Part shown: one piece after another, positions 63,136-64,000 of the stretch
Numbering within the stretch: the first letter of the stretch is position 1
Layout of the letters: each line of letters opens with the position of its first letter
Source: an uncultured Thermoleophilia bacterium
Lineage (GTDB): Bacteria > Actinomycetota > Thermoleophilia > UBA2241
NCBI GenBank assembly: GCA_903927755.1
Contig: CAIYOD010000042.1
Span: 1-64,000, forward strand
DNA length: 64,000 nucleotides
Reading direction: 5' to 3'
Made by a program: the position numbers and the translations under genes
Notes under the pieces: generated by a model
Told to the model about the DNA's origin: nothing
Seen by the model: the letters and a program-made list of their open reading frames with translations, nothing else
The model's database searches: none

Positions 63136-64000
63136 TCAGGCGAGGTCCGCGAGCACCAGGTCAACGTCCTCGCGTGTCGTCAGCGGGTTGACGAAGCAGA
63201 GGCGGAGCACGGTCTCGCCGGCGTGCCTGGTCGGCATGACGACGGTCACGCCGCGCGCCATCGCGTCCGCGCTCCACGCTGCATAGTCGTCCGCCGTCCA
63301 TCCGACGCGGCGGACGACGAGCACGGTGAACGAGGGTTCGAGCACCAGCTCGAGCGCCGGAGACGCCTCGACCCGTGAGGCGGCGTAGGCGGCTCTGTCC
63401 ACGCAGTGGTCCACCGCGGCGGCGTACACGTCGGTGCCATAGGCCAGGACCGACGCCCACAGCGGTACGCCGCGCGCGCGGCGCGTGAGGTGGATCGCGA
63501 GATCTGACGGGTTCGGGTCCTCGCCGTCGCAGACGGCGAGGTAGTCGGCTGTCTGCGTCAGCGCACAGCTGGCCGCGACGCGGTCGCGGTAGACCAGGGC
63601 GGCGCAGTCGAACGTCGAGTACAGCATCTTGTGCGGGTCGACGATGAACGAGTCCGCCCGCTCGATGCCGTCGAGCAGCGGGCGGGTGCGCGGCGAGAGC
63701 AGCGCCGCGCCGCCGTAAGCGCCGTCAACGTGCAGGCGCAGCCCGTGGGCTGCGCACGCATCCGCGACGCCGGCGAGGTCGTCGAAAGCGCCGGTATTGG
63801 TGGCGCCGGCCGTCGCGACCACGGCGACCACCTCGTCTGGGTCGAGCGTGGCCAGCGCCTCCTCGAGCACGCGCCGGTCCAGACGGCCGTGCGCGTCGGC
63901 CGCGGGCGCCGTCACCAATTCGCAGCCCATGATGTGCGCGGCGGCGGCCATGGAGGAGTGCGCCGAGGCGCCGACGACGATCACGCGGCGGCGGTGAGCC
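63136..64000 (-). CDS. Group II PLP-dependent decarboxylase, C-terminal part (cut by right edge)
   Basis: At least 288 residues of an aromatic-L-amino-acid/glutamate decarboxylase-like enzyme; the N-terminus lies beyond 64000. The PLP site is readable: SAHSSMAAAA (His stacking), VATAGATNTGAFDD, LHVDGAYGGAALLS and the Schiff-base lysine in DPHKMLYS. The C-terminal small domain ends EDVDLVLADLA. Substrate unknown. It converges with the aldehyde dehydrogenase gene, leaving only 9 bp between stop codons. Confidence 0.88.
   Translation of the reverse strand, partial: AHRRRVIVVGASAHSSMAAAAHIMGCELVTAPAADAHGRLDRRVLEEALATLDPDEVVAVVATAGATNTGAFDDLAGVADACAAHGLRLHVDGAYGGAALLSPRTRPLLDGIERADSFIVDPHKMLYSTFDCAALVYRDRVAASCALTQTADYLAVCDGEDPNPSDLAIHLTRRARGVPLWASVLAYGTDVYAAAVDHCVDRAAYAASRVEASPALELVLEPSFTVLVVRRVGWTADDYAAWSADAMARGVTVVMPTRHAGETVLRLCFVNPLTTREDVDLVLADLA

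Overview
The window is a 64 kb stretch of very GC-rich bacterial chromosome, densely coded on both strands, with no rRNA, tRNA, CRISPR array, insertion sequence or prophage that I can recognise. High GC, frequent GTG starts, 4-base GTGA/ATGA gene overlaps and many apparently leaderless genes (a TANNNT box 6-10 nt before the start codon) point to an actinobacterium. The mix of a selenoprotein, a tungsten aldehyde oxidoreductase with NADH-diaphorase subunits, and Etf/acyl-CoA dehydrogenase would suit a deep-branching, at least facultatively anaerobic lineage such as Thermoleophilia. That placement is inference.

Left part (1-23 kb). A leftward oligopeptide ABC transporter operon (oppD-F-C-A, with oppB running off the left edge) faces a rightward pair: an NlpC/P60-type cysteine peptidase and an L-Ala-D/L-Glu epimerase. 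Together they look like a murein-peptide salvage locus. Next come a cytosolic beta-lactamase-fold protein, fabI, a methyltransferase, an ECF sigma/anti-sigma pair and murB (all leftward), then a rightward methionine operon (Rrf2 regulator, metY, metX, metW). A cold-shock protein with a long Glu/Val tail follows, then small metabolic genes. At 18.7 kb there is a peroxiredoxin whose catalytic cysteine codon is TGA followed by a SECIS-like hairpin, a predicted selenoprotein. YhaM-like, H1-like, MFS and DUF1385 genes follow.

Middle (23-44 kb). A translationally coupled operon of five genes encodes an M14-type metallopeptidase-like protein and four multi-GAF/GGDEF proteins, the last with a destroyed GGDEF active site. 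It ends at a strong bidirectional terminator. Then come an acyl-CoA dehydrogenase with EtfB and EtfA, a secreted HExxH metalloprotease, three tandem paralogous double-SH3 proteins, gltX and an NmrA-like oxidoreductase.

Right part (44-64 kb). DUF2284, a PAP2-HAD fusion, a second HAD phosphatase, a zinc ribbon, a CDF transporter and small membrane proteins lead to a six-gene tungsten aldehyde:ferredoxin oxidoreductase operon (ferredoxin, AOR, MoaD-like, NuoE-, NuoF- and NuoG-N-like subunits). Upstream of it and in the same direction lie a FIST sensor and a PucR regulator. The window closes with typA/bipA, a small membrane protein, an EamA transporter, a GYD protein, an aldehyde dehydrogenase and a group II PLP decarboxylase cut by the right edge.
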